From Marinobacter iranensis (GTDB lineage: Bacteria; Pseudomonadota; Gammaproteobacteria; Pseudomonadales; Oleiphilaceae), in the NCBI RefSeq assembly GCF_029207565.1, contig NZ_JANCMW010000007.1, positions 177,612 to 241,611 on the forward strand: 64,000 nucleotides of DNA, read 5' to 3'. Position 1 is the first letter of the stretch, and each line of letters begins with the position of its first letter. The notes under the pieces were generated by a model. That model searched no databases. It saw only the letters and a program-made list of their open reading frames with translations, and was not told the DNA's origin. Shown here piece after piece: positions 9,090 through 18,088 of the stretch. The translations under genes were made by a program, and so were the position numbers.

Positions 9090-9928
9090 CCGCATTGGTT
9101 GATGTGACCGGCCGCCTGCGCAAAATGCCGGCAGAGGCCGGTGATCCGGTCAGCTACACCATTCGGGTTGGTGACACCCGCGTTCCCCTGAACGAGATGG
9201 TAGGGTACCCGCTGCAATTTGATTTTGATGGGGTGATACGCTGCATCCATTGCGACCGGAAGACGAACAAGAGTTTCAGCCAGGGCTACTGCTATCCCTG
9301 TTTTCGCAAGCTGGCAGCCTGTGACAGCTGTATCATGAGTCCGGAGAAGTGCCATTATTACGAAGGCACCTGCCGCGAGCCGGAGTGGGGGGAAACCCAC
9401 TGCATGGTTGAGCACGTGGTTTATCTGGCCAATTCATCCGGCCTGAAGGTGGGGATTACCCGCGGTTCACAGGTGCCCACCCGCTGGATTGACCAGGGCG
9501 CCGTCGACGCTATTCCAATGGTAAGGGTCGCCACTCGCCAGTTGGCGGGGTTTGTGGAAGTCGCCTGCAAGCAACACGTTGCGGACCGTACCAACTGGCG
9601 AGCGATGCTCAAGGGCGATGTGCCGGAACTGGATCTGGTCGCAGAGCGCCGCCGCATACTGGCGCTGATTGCCGATGACCTTGCCGGGTTGCGGACAACA
9701 CATGGTGATAACGCCATCAGGGCTGTCGATGAAGAGGGGTTGGCGCTGAGTTACCCGGTTCAGGTGTGGCCCCGGACGATAAAAACCCATAATCTGGACA
9801 AATCCCCCTCGGCGGAAGGTGTGCTTCAGGGCATCAAGGGTCAGTATCTGATCCTGGACACTGGCGTGATCAACATCCGTAAATACACCGGTTACGAAGT
9901 CCGCTTCCGGGTTTTTCCGAATAACTGA
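9086..9928 (+). CDS. DUF2797 family protein, zinc-ribbon plus GIY-YIG-like segment
   Basis: A 280-residue protein starting at TTG inside the stop of DUF1315 (overlap TTGA), so translation is likely coupled. Residues 53-90 carry Cys pairs (C53xxC56, C69xxC72 and more) that look like a zinc-binding module. From about residue 111 the sequence VVYLANSSGLKVGITR followed by TRWIDQGA resembles the opening of a GIY-YIG nuclease domain (a hydrophobic-Tyr strand, then KVGIT, then an Arg-containing helix). The family is conserved in pseudomonads between DUF1315 and pepN but uncharacterised. Nuclease activity is an inference. Confidence 0.8.
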   Translation: MTALVDVTGRLRKMPAEAGDPVSYTIRVGDTRVPLNEMVGYPLQFDFDGVIRCIHCDRKTNKSFSQGYCYPCFRKLAACDSCIMSPEKCHYYEGTCREPEWGETHCMVEHVVYLANSSGLKVGITRGSQVPTRWIDQGAVDAIPMVRVATRQLAGFVEVACKQHVADRTNWRAMLKGDVPELDLVAERRRILALIADDLAGLRTTHGDNAIRAVDEEGLALSYPVQVWPRTIKTHNLDKSPSAEGVLQGIKGQYLILDTGVINIRKYTGYEVRFRVFPNN

Positions 9929-9958
9929 ACCCGGCCCAACGAATTCTGGAGATAGTGA

Positions 9959-12604
9959 ATGCGTACCAGCCAACCACAAACCATTTACCTGAAGGATTAT
10001 CGCGCCCCCGTTTTCCTGGTGGATCACGTGGATATGCGTTTCGAGTTATTTGAGAGCGGGGCACGGGTACACAGTGTTCTGTCGATGCGTCGCAACCCGG
10101 ACAGCGACAGTGCCGATAAAAGTCTGGAGTTGGATGGTGACTCCCTGACCAGGCTTGAGTCGGTGAGCCTGGATGGAAACCCATTAGAGCAAGACGCCTA
10201 TGAGGACAGCATCGACAAGCTGGTCATCCATCAAGTGCCCGATCGCTTCGAACTGGGGGTCGTCACCTGGATTGAGCCCCAGAACAACACCCGCCTGGAA
10301 GGCCTCTACAAGTCCTCCGGCATGTTCTGTACCCAGTGCGAGGCGGAAGGTTTCCGCTGCATCACCTACTTCCCCGACCGCCCCGATGTGATGGCCCGTT
10401 TCCGCACCCGTATCGAGGCGGACAAAACCCTGTTTCCCATCCTGCTGTCCAACGGCAACGATGTCGAAAAGGGCGATCTGGAGGATGGCAGGCACTTTGT
10501 GACCTGGGAAGACCCGTTCCCCAAACCCTGTTACCTGTTTGCTCTGGTGGCCGGGGATCTGGTGGAGAAGCGGGACAGCTTCAACACCATGTCCGGTCGT
10601 GATATCGACCTGCGTATGTACGTGGAGCCGCGCAATTCCGAGAAGTGCGATCACGCCATGGAGTCCCTCAAGCGCGCCATGCGCTGGGACGAAGAGGTCT
10701 ACGGCCGTGAATACGACCTGGATATCTTCATGATCGTGGCGGTGGATGACTTCAACATGGGTGCCATGGAGAACAAGGGGCTGAACATCTTCAACTCCTC
10801 CTGTGTACTGGCCAGCCAGGAAACAGCGACCGACCTGGCGTTCCAGCGCATCGAATCCATTGTTGCCCATGAGTATTTCCATAATTGGTCTGGCAACCGG
10901 GTTACCTGTCGCGACTGGTTCCAGCTCAGTCTCAAGGAAGGCTTCACGGTGTTCCGCGATTCCCAGTTTTCCGCCGATATGGGGTCGCCCACCGTCAAAC
11001 GGATCGAAGACGCCACCATGTTGCGTACGGCACAGTTCGCCGAGGACTCAGGGCCCATGGCTCACCCCGTTCGCCCTGAGTCGTACATGGAGATTACCAA
11101 CTTCTATACTCTGACGATCTATGAAAAGGGCTGCGAGGTAGTTCGCATGATCCGCACGCTGCTCGGAGCCGACATGTTCCGCAAGGGCAGCGATCTGTAT
11201 TTCGAGCGTCACGATGGCCAGGCAGTAACAACGGATGATTTTGTCCGGGCCATGGAAGACGCCACTGGCCGTGACCTGTCTCAGTTCCGTCTGTGGTATG
11301 AGCAGGCAGGTACACCCGAGTTGACGGTGCGGGACCAGTATGACGAGGCAGCGGGGATTTATCGCCTGACCATTGACCAGGCAATTCCGGATACCCCGGG
11401 CCAGACCAACAAGAAGCCGCAGCATATTCCGTTTGCTGTTGGACTGCTGGGGGCAGAGGGCGAGTCACTGCCTCTGAAACTGGCAGTTGATGATGTTGAG
11501 GCGCCAGTGGACCGGGTCCTGGAGCTGACTGAAACCAGTCATACCTTTGAATTTCACGGGTTGTCAGAGCGGCCGACACCGTCCCTGTTGAGAGATTTTT
11601 CAGCACCGGTTCGGGTGTTTTACCCCTGGACACGGGAGCAGCTCACCTTCCTCATGAGCCACGATCCCGACGGGTTCAATCGCTGGGACGCAGGGCAGCG
11701 TCTGGCGGTGGATGTTATCAGCTCCCTTTTGGGAGCAGGCAGTGAAGCCGTTGACCCTGGTTTGATCAAGGCATATCGCGCTCTGCTGGCGGATTCATCC
11801 CTGGATCAGGCGCTGGTGGCCAAGATGTTGCAGCTTCCATCAGAAGCCTATCTGATCGAACTGGCGGAAAAGCCCAATGTGCCAGCCATCCACAAGGCCC
11901 GCGAACGGGTACTTGAACACATGGCCCGGGCACTGCGTGATGAGCTGCTCGCCTGCTACCACCGCAACACCATTGCCGGCAGCTACGAAGTAACGCCGGA
12001 GTCAGTGGCGCGCCGTAGCCTGCGAAACACCGCCCTTGCCTGGCTTTTGCACATCGACGACGAGGAAGGCCGGGCCCTCGCAACCAGTCAGTTTGCCGAC
12101 GCAGACAACATGACCGATCGTCTGGGCGCGCTGCGCGCGCTGGTCAACTCCGGTTATGAGCAGGAGCGAGAACAGGCACTGACAAGCTTCTACGAACGGT
12201 GGAAGAGTGATCCGCAGGTGGTTGAACAGTGGTTCTCTGTGCAATCCGGCAGCAGCCGTACAGGCGGCCTGCGGAAGATCCACGAGCTTATGGAGCATCC
12301 CACCTTTGACTGGAAGAACCCCAACAAGATCCGCTCAGTGATTGGTGTGTTCGCGGGCCAGAACCTCCCGGCCTTCCACGAGGAAGAGGGTTCCGGATAC
12401 CGTTTCCTGGCGGAGCAGGTTCGACGGCTGGATGACAGTAACCCGCAGATTGCAGCAAGACTGGTCTCGCCACTGACACGCTGGCGTAAATTTGCGCCGG
12501 TTCACGGCGATCAGATGCGGATGGCGCTGGAAAGTATCCGTGACAAATCCGGCCTGTCCCGGGATGTCTATGAAGTGGTACACAAGAGTCTGGCTGGCCA
12601 ATAG
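9959..12604 (+). CDS. pepN: Aminopeptidase N (M1 family zinc metallopeptidase)
   Basis: An 881-residue cytoplasmic aminopeptidase that removes N-terminal residues from peptides in the last steps of protein turnover. The substrate-binding GAMEN motif is near residues 268-272 and the zinc site HEYFH at 304-308, with the third ligand Glu in SLKEG about 19 residues on. Length and layout equal E. coli PepN (870 aa). The start ATG has GGAGA 5 nt upstream. It lies 30 bp after DUF2797 and completes the block DUF1315-DUF2797-pepN seen in pseudomonads. A hairpin without a T-run (12625-12654) follows the gene. Confidence 0.97.
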   Translation: MRTSQPQTIYLKDYRAPVFLVDHVDMRFELFESGARVHSVLSMRRNPDSDSADKSLELDGDSLTRLESVSLDGNPLEQDAYEDSIDKLVIHQVPDRFELGVVTWIEPQNNTRLEGLYKSSGMFCTQCEAEGFRCITYFPDRPDVMARFRTRIEADKTLFPILLSNGNDVEKGDLEDGRHFVTWEDPFPKPCYLFALVAGDLVEKRDSFNTMSGRDIDLRMYVEPRNSEKCDHAMESLKRAMRWDEEVYGREYDLDIFMIVAVDDFNMGAMENKGLNIFNSSCVLASQETATDLAFQRIESIVAHEYFHNWSGNRVTCRDWFQLSLKEGFTVFRDSQFSADMGSPTVKRIEDATMLRTAQFAEDSGPMAHPVRPESYMEITNFYTLTIYEKGCEVVRMIRTLLGADMFRKGSDLYFERHDGQAVTTDDFVRAMEDATGRDLSQFRLWYEQAGTPELTVRDQYDEAAGIYRLTIDQAIPDTPGQTNKKPQHIPFAVGLLGAEGESLPLKLAVDDVEAPVDRVLELTETSHTFEFHGLSERPTPSLLRDFSAPVRVFYPWTREQLTFLMSHDPDGFNRWDAGQRLAVDVISSLLGAGSEAVDPGLIKAYRALLADSSLDQALVAKMLQLPSEAYLIELAEKPNVPAIHKARERVLEHMARALRDELLACYHRNTIAGSYEVTPESVARRSLRNTALAWLLHIDDEEGRALATSQFADADNMTDRLGALRALVNSGYEQEREQALTSFYERWKSDPQVVEQWFSVQSGSSRTGGLRKIHELMEHPTFDWKNPNKIRSVIGVFAGQNLPAFHEEEGSGYRFLAEQVRRLDDSNPQIAARLVSPLTRWRKFAPVHGDQMRMALESIRDKSGLSRDVYEVVHKSLAGQ

Positions 12605-12779
12605 CCCCGCCAAATCACCTGGGAGTATCCGTCTGGCCTGTCACAGGCGGATACAAAATCGCACTTTCGGTCGATAGACAATAATGGCCAATCGGCTAAT
12701 CTGTCAGGAGCCAGTATTCCATGACAACACAATAAGAAAAGCCTTATTCAGGGCTTTCAGACAGGTTTAAGGTTAAACA

Positions 12780-14168
12780 ATGACATACAAAAACAACGTG
12801 ATTCTGGGCAGTCTGTTTGCTTTTTCTGTCTTTGCCACGCAGGCCAGTGCTGCCGTTTCCGCCAGCGAAGCCGCGCGCCTGGGGCAGGATCTCACGCCGT
12901 TCGGCTCAGTGAAGGCAGGCAATGAAGCCGGAACCATCCCGGCCTGGACCGGAGGCCTCACTGAAGCCCCTGCAGGTTATGAAGGTAGTGGTCAGCACCA
13001 CATCAACCCGTTCCCGGACGACGAAGTGCTGTTTACCATCAGCGCGTCCAACATGGATCAGTACGACGAGTACCTGACCGACGGCCTCCGTGCCATGCTT
13101 GACACCTATCCGACCACGTTCCGTATCCCGGTCTACAAGAGCCGGCGCACCCACGCGGTGCCGGATTGGGTCGCTGAAAACACCAAAGAAAATGCTGTTG
13201 ATGCAGAAGTCGTAGGTGAAGGTGAGGGCATCGATGGCGCCTTCGCGGGTTACCCCTTCCCGATCCTACACGGCAATAATGAAGAGAAGGCCTGGCAGGT
13301 TATCTGGAACCACCTGACTCGCTGGCGCGGTGTTTCGGTGACACGTCGCTCAAGTGAAGTGGCGGTGCAGCCGGACGGCGATTATTCCCTGGTGACATCG
13401 CAGCAGGAAGCTTTCTTTAACTACTACAATCCTGAAGGAAGCGAAGACGAACTGGATAACGTCATTTTCTATTATCTGTCGTTCACCCAGTCTCCACCCC
13501 GTCTGGCCGGCGGTGCCATCCTGATTCACGAAACCCTGAACCAGGTTATCAATCCGCGTAACGGCTGGGGCTACAATGCCGGCCAGCGCCGGGTACGCCG
13601 CGCACCCAACCTCGGCTATGATTCACCCATTGCGGCAGCGGATAACCTGCGGACAGCCGATGACACTGATATCTTCAACGGTGCTCTGGATCGGTATAAC
13701 TGGGAATACGAGGGAATGCGTGAAATTTACGTTCCCTACAACAACTATCGCATCGGCGAGCAGGGCACGCCTTACTCGGAAATCCTGGGTATTTCCCACC
13801 TGAACCCGGACCTCACACGTTGGGAACTCCATCGGGTGCATGTGGTGGAAGCGACTCTGAAAGAGGGTGAACGCCATATTTATGGCAAGCGTCGCTTCTA
13901 CGTGGATGCCGACAGCTGGAACACGCTGTTGCTGGATCAGTACGACGGTCGTGGTGAGCTCTGGCGCGTGACCATGGGCCTGGCGAAAAACTATTATGAG
14001 TTGCCCGGCGTTTGGACGGTGCTGGATGTGTACCATGACCTGCAGGCCCGCCGTTATCACGTGCTGGGCCTGGATACCGAAGAAAGCTCCACCCGCAAGT
14101 TTACCAACGATGTGCCCAATCGGCGTTACTTCTCTCCGGCGTCCCTGCGTCGCAGGAGTGTGCGTTAA
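12780..14168 (+). CDS. DUF1329 domain-containing exported protein
   Basis: A 462-residue protein with a clear signal peptide (cleavage probably after QASA, near residue 24). The mature part opens with the segment VSASEAARLGQDLTPFGSVKAGNEAGTIP typical of DUF1329 proteins, which are predicted to have a LolA/LolB-like lipid-handling fold (family knowledge). It is followed by a YCF48-like protein and an RND protein; such genes recur together in marine and soil gammaproteobacteria, often with a DUF1302 outer-membrane protein that is absent here. A role in moving hydrophobic molecules across the periplasm is plausible but unproven. Confidence 0.85.
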   Translation: MTYKNNVILGSLFAFSVFATQASAAVSASEAARLGQDLTPFGSVKAGNEAGTIPAWTGGLTEAPAGYEGSGQHHINPFPDDEVLFTISASNMDQYDEYLTDGLRAMLDTYPTTFRIPVYKSRRTHAVPDWVAENTKENAVDAEVVGEGEGIDGAFAGYPFPILHGNNEEKAWQVIWNHLTRWRGVSVTRRSSEVAVQPDGDYSLVTSQQEAFFNYYNPEGSEDELDNVIFYYLSFTQSPPRLAGGAILIHETLNQVINPRNGWGYNAGQRRVRRAPNLGYDSPIAAADNLRTADDTDIFNGALDRYNWEYEGMREIYVPYNNYRIGEQGTPYSEILGISHLNPDLTRWELHRVHVVEATLKEGERHIYGKRRFYVDADSWNTLLLDQYDGRGELWRVTMGLAKNYYELPGVWTVLDVYHDLQARRYHVLGLDTEESSTRKFTNDVPNRRYFSPASLRRRSVR

Positions 14169-14217
14169 CGCCCGCGCACGTCTGTAGGACAAAATTTCGC
14201 CAGAGACGGACGGCGAC

Positions 14218-14253
14218 GAATATACCGGTGGTCGGAAGGCCACCGGTATATTC
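14218..14253 (+). terminator. Perfect 14-bp intercistronic hairpin
   Basis: GAATATACCGGTGG (14218-14231) and its exact reverse complement (14240-14253) enclose the 8-nt loop TCGGAAGG. No T-run follows, only TTGG. It sits between the DUF1329 and YCF48-like genes and is more likely an mRNA-stabilising or processing hairpin, or a partial terminator that sets the ratio of the two proteins, than a full stop. Confidence 0.5.
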
Positions 14254-14321
14254 TTGGTATCAGCCGGCATGATCGGCAAAATCAGAGAGACACAGTTCAA
14301 CACAACATATAGGCAATCTGA

Positions 14322-15470
14322 ATGGCTACAAGGTTGATGTGCAAGACTCTGGGAGCGGCCTGTCTTGGACTATCCATGGCATGGTCCGCGCCCTCGGTGT
14401 TTGCGCTTGCAGATATCATCGAAACTCCATCCCGGCCCACGGAGCTTGCGCCAGAGCATCTGCTCAATGATGCGGATAGTGCGGGTGAACGAATCGTGGC
14501 AGCTGGTGAGCGTGGTCATATCATTTTCTCCGATGACGAAGGTGAAAGTTGGGTGCAGGGCGAGGTTCCGGTATCCGTAACACTGACCGGTGTCGATTTC
14601 GGCACGGAACAGCATGGCTGGGCGGTTGGTCACAGTGGGGTTGTTCTCCATTCCAGTGATGCGGGCGAAACCTGGGAGCTTCAACTGACAGGCATCCGCG
14701 CCGCCGAACTCGCCATTGAAAGTCGCCAGGAACAGATCGATGAACTGGAGCAAAAGATAGAAGAGGCTCCCGAGGAAGAGAAAGCCGACCTGGACTGGGC
14801 GTTGGGTGACCTGCTTTTTTCATTGGAAAACCTGCAGGCGGATCTTGAGATCGGACCGGTGAACCCTTTTCTGGATGTCTGGTTTGAAAATGAGAACCAC
14901 GGTTTTGTGGTAGGCGCCTACGGAATGTTCCTGCGTACCAGGGACGGTGGTAAAACCTGGAAAGACTGGGCGCCGAAGCTCGATAACCCCAGCGGTTTTC
15001 ACCTGAACAGTATTGGCCGTATTGCCGGCGGCGCCTTGGTGATTGTCGGTGAGGCGGGCCAGATTTTTGTTTCCGTTGACGGCGGGGACAGCTGGGAGAA
15101 GCGTGAGAGTCCTTATGAAGGGTCCTGGTTTGGTGCCATAGGAACCGGCAATGTGAATGAAATACTCGCATTTGGCTTGCGGGGAAACATTTTCTTCTCG
15201 TCCGACCTTGGCAGAAGCTGGAAAGTGGTGCCGAGCGAGTCCGACGCAACCCTCAATGATGGAGTGGTTTCCGAAGATGGCCGTATTACGTTGGTGGGTA
15301 ATGGTGGCGCAGTGTTAATGAGCACCAACGGTGGAGATACCTTTCGTCCCTATTTTCGGGATGACAGGGAAGGCGTTATGGATGTTGTACCGGTATCCGG
15401 AACCAACCTCCTGATTGTGGGCGAGGGTGGCGTGAAGCATACCGATGCCCGTGGCAAGAATCTTCAATAA
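14322..15470 (+). CDS. YCF48/BNR-type beta-propeller exported protein
   Basis: A 382-residue protein with a signal peptide (about 30 residues, ending near VFALA). The rest contains repeated DxGxxW blades (SDDEGESW, SDAGETW, TRDGGKTW, SVDGGDSW, SSDLGRSW, STNGGDTF) with intervening GxVG segments, the hallmark of BNR/YCF48 beta-propellers. A short coiled insertion rich in Glu and Leu lies at about residues 128-165. YCF48 proteins assist photosystem II assembly in phototrophs; in this non-phototroph setting the fold probably acts as a periplasmic assembly or scaffold factor for the RND protein encoded 46 bp downstream. That role is inferred from context. Confidence 0.85.
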   Translation: MATRLMCKTLGAACLGLSMAWSAPSVFALADIIETPSRPTELAPEHLLNDADSAGERIVAAGERGHIIFSDDEGESWVQGEVPVSVTLTGVDFGTEQHGWAVGHSGVVLHSSDAGETWELQLTGIRAAELAIESRQEQIDELEQKIEEAPEEEKADLDWALGDLLFSLENLQADLEIGPVNPFLDVWFENENHGFVVGAYGMFLRTRDGGKTWKDWAPKLDNPSGFHLNSIGRIAGGALVIVGEAGQIFVSVDGGDSWEKRESPYEGSWFGAIGTGNVNEILAFGLRGNIFFSSDLGRSWKVVPSESDATLNDGVVSEDGRITLVGNGGAVLMSTNGGDTFRPYFRDDREGVMDVVPVSGTNLLIVGEGGVKHTDARGKNLQ

Positions 15471-15516
15471 CGCCCTGATGCGGCACCAACAGATTGAAAA
15501 TTAGAGGGGCTTTTGA

Positions 15517-17901
15517 ATGTCGAACCCGAAGCATGACAAGGGCGAGCATTACCTGACTACACCGAAGGCAGAACCGTTCCTGGAGCGGCTGATCTTCAAC
15601 AATCGGGCGATTATCCTGATTGCATTTTTTTTCCTGACCCTGTTTCTCGGCTACAACGCCGTCAAGATCCAGCCGGATGCCAGTTTCGAGCGGATGATTC
15701 CGCTGGAGCATCCTTACATTGTCAACATGCTGGAACACAGGGACGACCTGGAAAACCTGGGTAACTTCGTGCGTATCGCCGTGGAGGTGGAAGAGGGCGA
15801 TATCTTCACAGCCGAGTATATGGAAACCCTGAAGCAGATCACCGACGAGGTGTTTTATCTCAACGGGGTGGATCGTTCCGGGTTGAAGTCACTCTGGACA
15901 TCCAACGTTCGCTGGGTAGAAGTGACTGAGCAGGGGTTCCAGGGGGGCACGGTCATCCCGGATGGCTATGACGGTTCCCGGGCGAGCCTTGAACAGTTGC
16001 GTCAGAACGTACTCCGGTCGAACGAGGTGGGACGTCTGATTTCAGACAATTTCCGCTCCACGATCGTTTATGCACCGCTTTACGAGAATAACCCGGAGAC
16101 CGGTGAGCCGCTGGACTACGGTGAGTTTTCGCGTCAGTTGGAAGAAAAGATTCGGGACAAGTACGAAACGCAGAACCCGAATATCGAAATTCACATTGTG
16201 GGTTTCGCCAAGAAAGTGGGCGACCTCATTGAGGGTATCGGCTCCATCGCCTGGTTTGCCGGCATCACCATCATTCTCACCACGTTGCTGTTGTTCGGGT
16301 ATTCCCGCTGCATTACCGGAACACTGGTTCCGGTGTTCACTTCCATCATCGCGGTGTTCCTGCAACTGGGTACGTTGAGGTTGTTGGGTTATGGCCTTGA
16401 TCCATACTCTGTGTTGGTTCCATTCCTTGTATTCGCCATCGGTATCAGTCACGGCGTTCAGATTGTTAATGCCATGGCAGTGGAGGCGGCAAAAGGGTTT
16501 GATTCCGTTACCGCTGCACGCCTGGCGTTCAGGGCGCTCTACATCCCGGGCATGCTGGCGCTGATTTCCGATGCATTTGGCTTCCTGACGCTGTTCTTCA
16601 TTGAAATCGATGTTATCCGGGATCTGGCTGTTGCCGCCGGTATCGGCGTGGCGTTCGTCATCCTCACCAACCTGGTGTTGCATGTACTGATCATGTCTTA
16701 CCTCGGCATTTCCAAGGGTGGCGTCCGCCACGTGCAGAATCACGGTGAAAAGCAGGATCGTAAGTGGCGCATCATGTCCTACTTTGCGCATCCGGGCGTG
16801 GCACCGATCTCACTGCTGATTGCGGTGATTGGTCTGGGCCTTGGTCTCTACTACAAGCAGGGCCTGAAAGTCGGTGACCTTGATCAGGGTGCGCCGGAGT
16901 TGAGGGCGGATTCCCGTTACAACAAGGATAATGCCTACATCATCGACAATTACTCGACCAGTGCCGATGTGCTGGTGGTGATGGTGAAAACCGAGGAAGA
17001 GCAATGTACCCAGTACAACGTTCTCCGCGCCATGGATACCCTGCAGTGGGAGCTGCAGAACACCCCGGGTGTCCAGTCCTCGGCCTCGCTGGCAAATGTG
17101 TCCAAACTGGTCACCAAAGCGCTGAACGAGGGTAACTGGAAGTGGTATGAAATTTCCCGTAACCAGACCATTATCAACGCCTCAATCCGGGAAGCTCCGG
17201 CTGGCCTGATCAACACTAATTGTGATCTGACCCCCGTGCTTGTTTTCCTGGAGGATCACAAGGCGGAAACGCTGAAAACGGTTACGGAGCGGGTAGAAGA
17301 GTTTGCCAGCAACAATAACAGTGATGAATACACCTTCCTGCTGGGGGCTGGTAACGCGGGCGTAGAAGCGGCAACAAACGACGTTATCTCCAGTGCCAAG
17401 AACATGATGCTGATCTTCGTCTATGGTGTAGTCGCGGCACTGTGCCTGCTGACCTTCCGCTCAGTCCGGGCGGTATTGTGTATCCTGATTCCACTGGGAC
17501 TGACCTCGATCCTGGCAGAGGCGATCATGGCAGTGTCCGGAATTGGTATCAAGGTAGCGACGTTGCCGGTTATTGCGTTGGGTGTGGGTATCGGTGTCGA
17601 CTACGGCATTTATATCTACAGCAAGCTCGAGAGATTCCTGCTGGAGGGCAAAACGCTCCAGGAAGCCTACTTTGAAACCCTGAAGTCTACCGGTAAGGCC
17701 GTTATCTTTACCGGTGTGACCCTGGGTATCGGTGTGGTGACCTGGATCTTCTCCCCCATCAAGTTCCAGGCGGATATGGGTCTGCTATTGTTCTTCATGT
17801 TCATCTGGAACATGGTGGGCTCCATCTGGCTGCTGCCGGCCCTGGCGCGCTTCCTGTTGCGCCCGGATCGAATGGTTGCCAAGGCCCGCGCGAACAAATA
17901 A
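15517..17901 (+). CDS. RND superfamily (MMPL/patched-like) exporter
   Basis: A 794-residue integral membrane protein. After a cytoplasmic start there is one membrane segment (about 27-48), a large periplasmic loop to about 235, then five close membrane segments. The pattern repeats in the second half (a segment near 425, a loop to about 625, then five segments). This two-times-six layout and the intramembrane motif GVGIGVDYGIYIYSK identify the hydrophobe/RND exporter-like branch that includes MMPL and patched-type transporters. Such proteins move lipids or other hydrophobic compounds using the proton gradient. The neighbours DUF1329 and YCF48 likely belong to the same machine. Confidence 0.88.
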   Translation: MSNPKHDKGEHYLTTPKAEPFLERLIFNNRAIILIAFFFLTLFLGYNAVKIQPDASFERMIPLEHPYIVNMLEHRDDLENLGNFVRIAVEVEEGDIFTAEYMETLKQITDEVFYLNGVDRSGLKSLWTSNVRWVEVTEQGFQGGTVIPDGYDGSRASLEQLRQNVLRSNEVGRLISDNFRSTIVYAPLYENNPETGEPLDYGEFSRQLEEKIRDKYETQNPNIEIHIVGFAKKVGDLIEGIGSIAWFAGITIILTTLLLFGYSRCITGTLVPVFTSIIAVFLQLGTLRLLGYGLDPYSVLVPFLVFAIGISHGVQIVNAMAVEAAKGFDSVTAARLAFRALYIPGMLALISDAFGFLTLFFIEIDVIRDLAVAAGIGVAFVILTNLVLHVLIMSYLGISKGGVRHVQNHGEKQDRKWRIMSYFAHPGVAPISLLIAVIGLGLGLYYKQGLKVGDLDQGAPELRADSRYNKDNAYIIDNYSTSADVLVVMVKTEEEQCTQYNVLRAMDTLQWELQNTPGVQSSASLANVSKLVTKALNEGNWKWYEISRNQTIINASIREAPAGLINTNCDLTPVLVFLEDHKAETLKTVTERVEEFASNNNSDEYTFLLGAGNAGVEAATNDVISSAKNMMLIFVYGVVAALCLLTFRSVRAVLCILIPLGLTSILAEAIMAVSGIGIKVATLPVIALGVGIGVDYGIYIYSKLERFLLEGKTLQEAYFETLKSTGKAVIFTGVTLGIGVVTWIFSPIKFQADMGLLLFFMFIWNMVGSIWLLPALARFLLRPDRMVAKARANK

Positions 17902-17922
17902 GATTCGCAGGCGCCTGACCAG

Positions 17923-17947
17923 AAAAGCCCGCATTGCGGGCTTTTTT
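17923..17947 (+). terminator. Terminator after the RND exporter gene
   Basis: GCCCGC (17927-17932), loop ATT, GCGGGC (17936-17941), then six T. An A-run precedes the stem, so it could also act leftward. It marks the end of the DUF1329-YCF48-RND unit. Confidence 0.88.
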
Positions 17948-18088
17948 GTTTCTCGCTCAAGTGGTTAGCGAGCTAATCCTTGCTTTATTTATGACGCAAA
18001 GTGGTCTATGTTTTAAGGCGAAAGTGGAGAGTGTCCGTGTTTTCATGCGGGCCCAAAAAAGCAATAACGAACAGATAAGGGAAAAGTC

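Noticed and set aside
12625..12654. Terminator after pepN
   Set aside because: GTATCCG and CGGATAC form a stem, but no T-run follows on either strand, so it is only noted as a hairpin.
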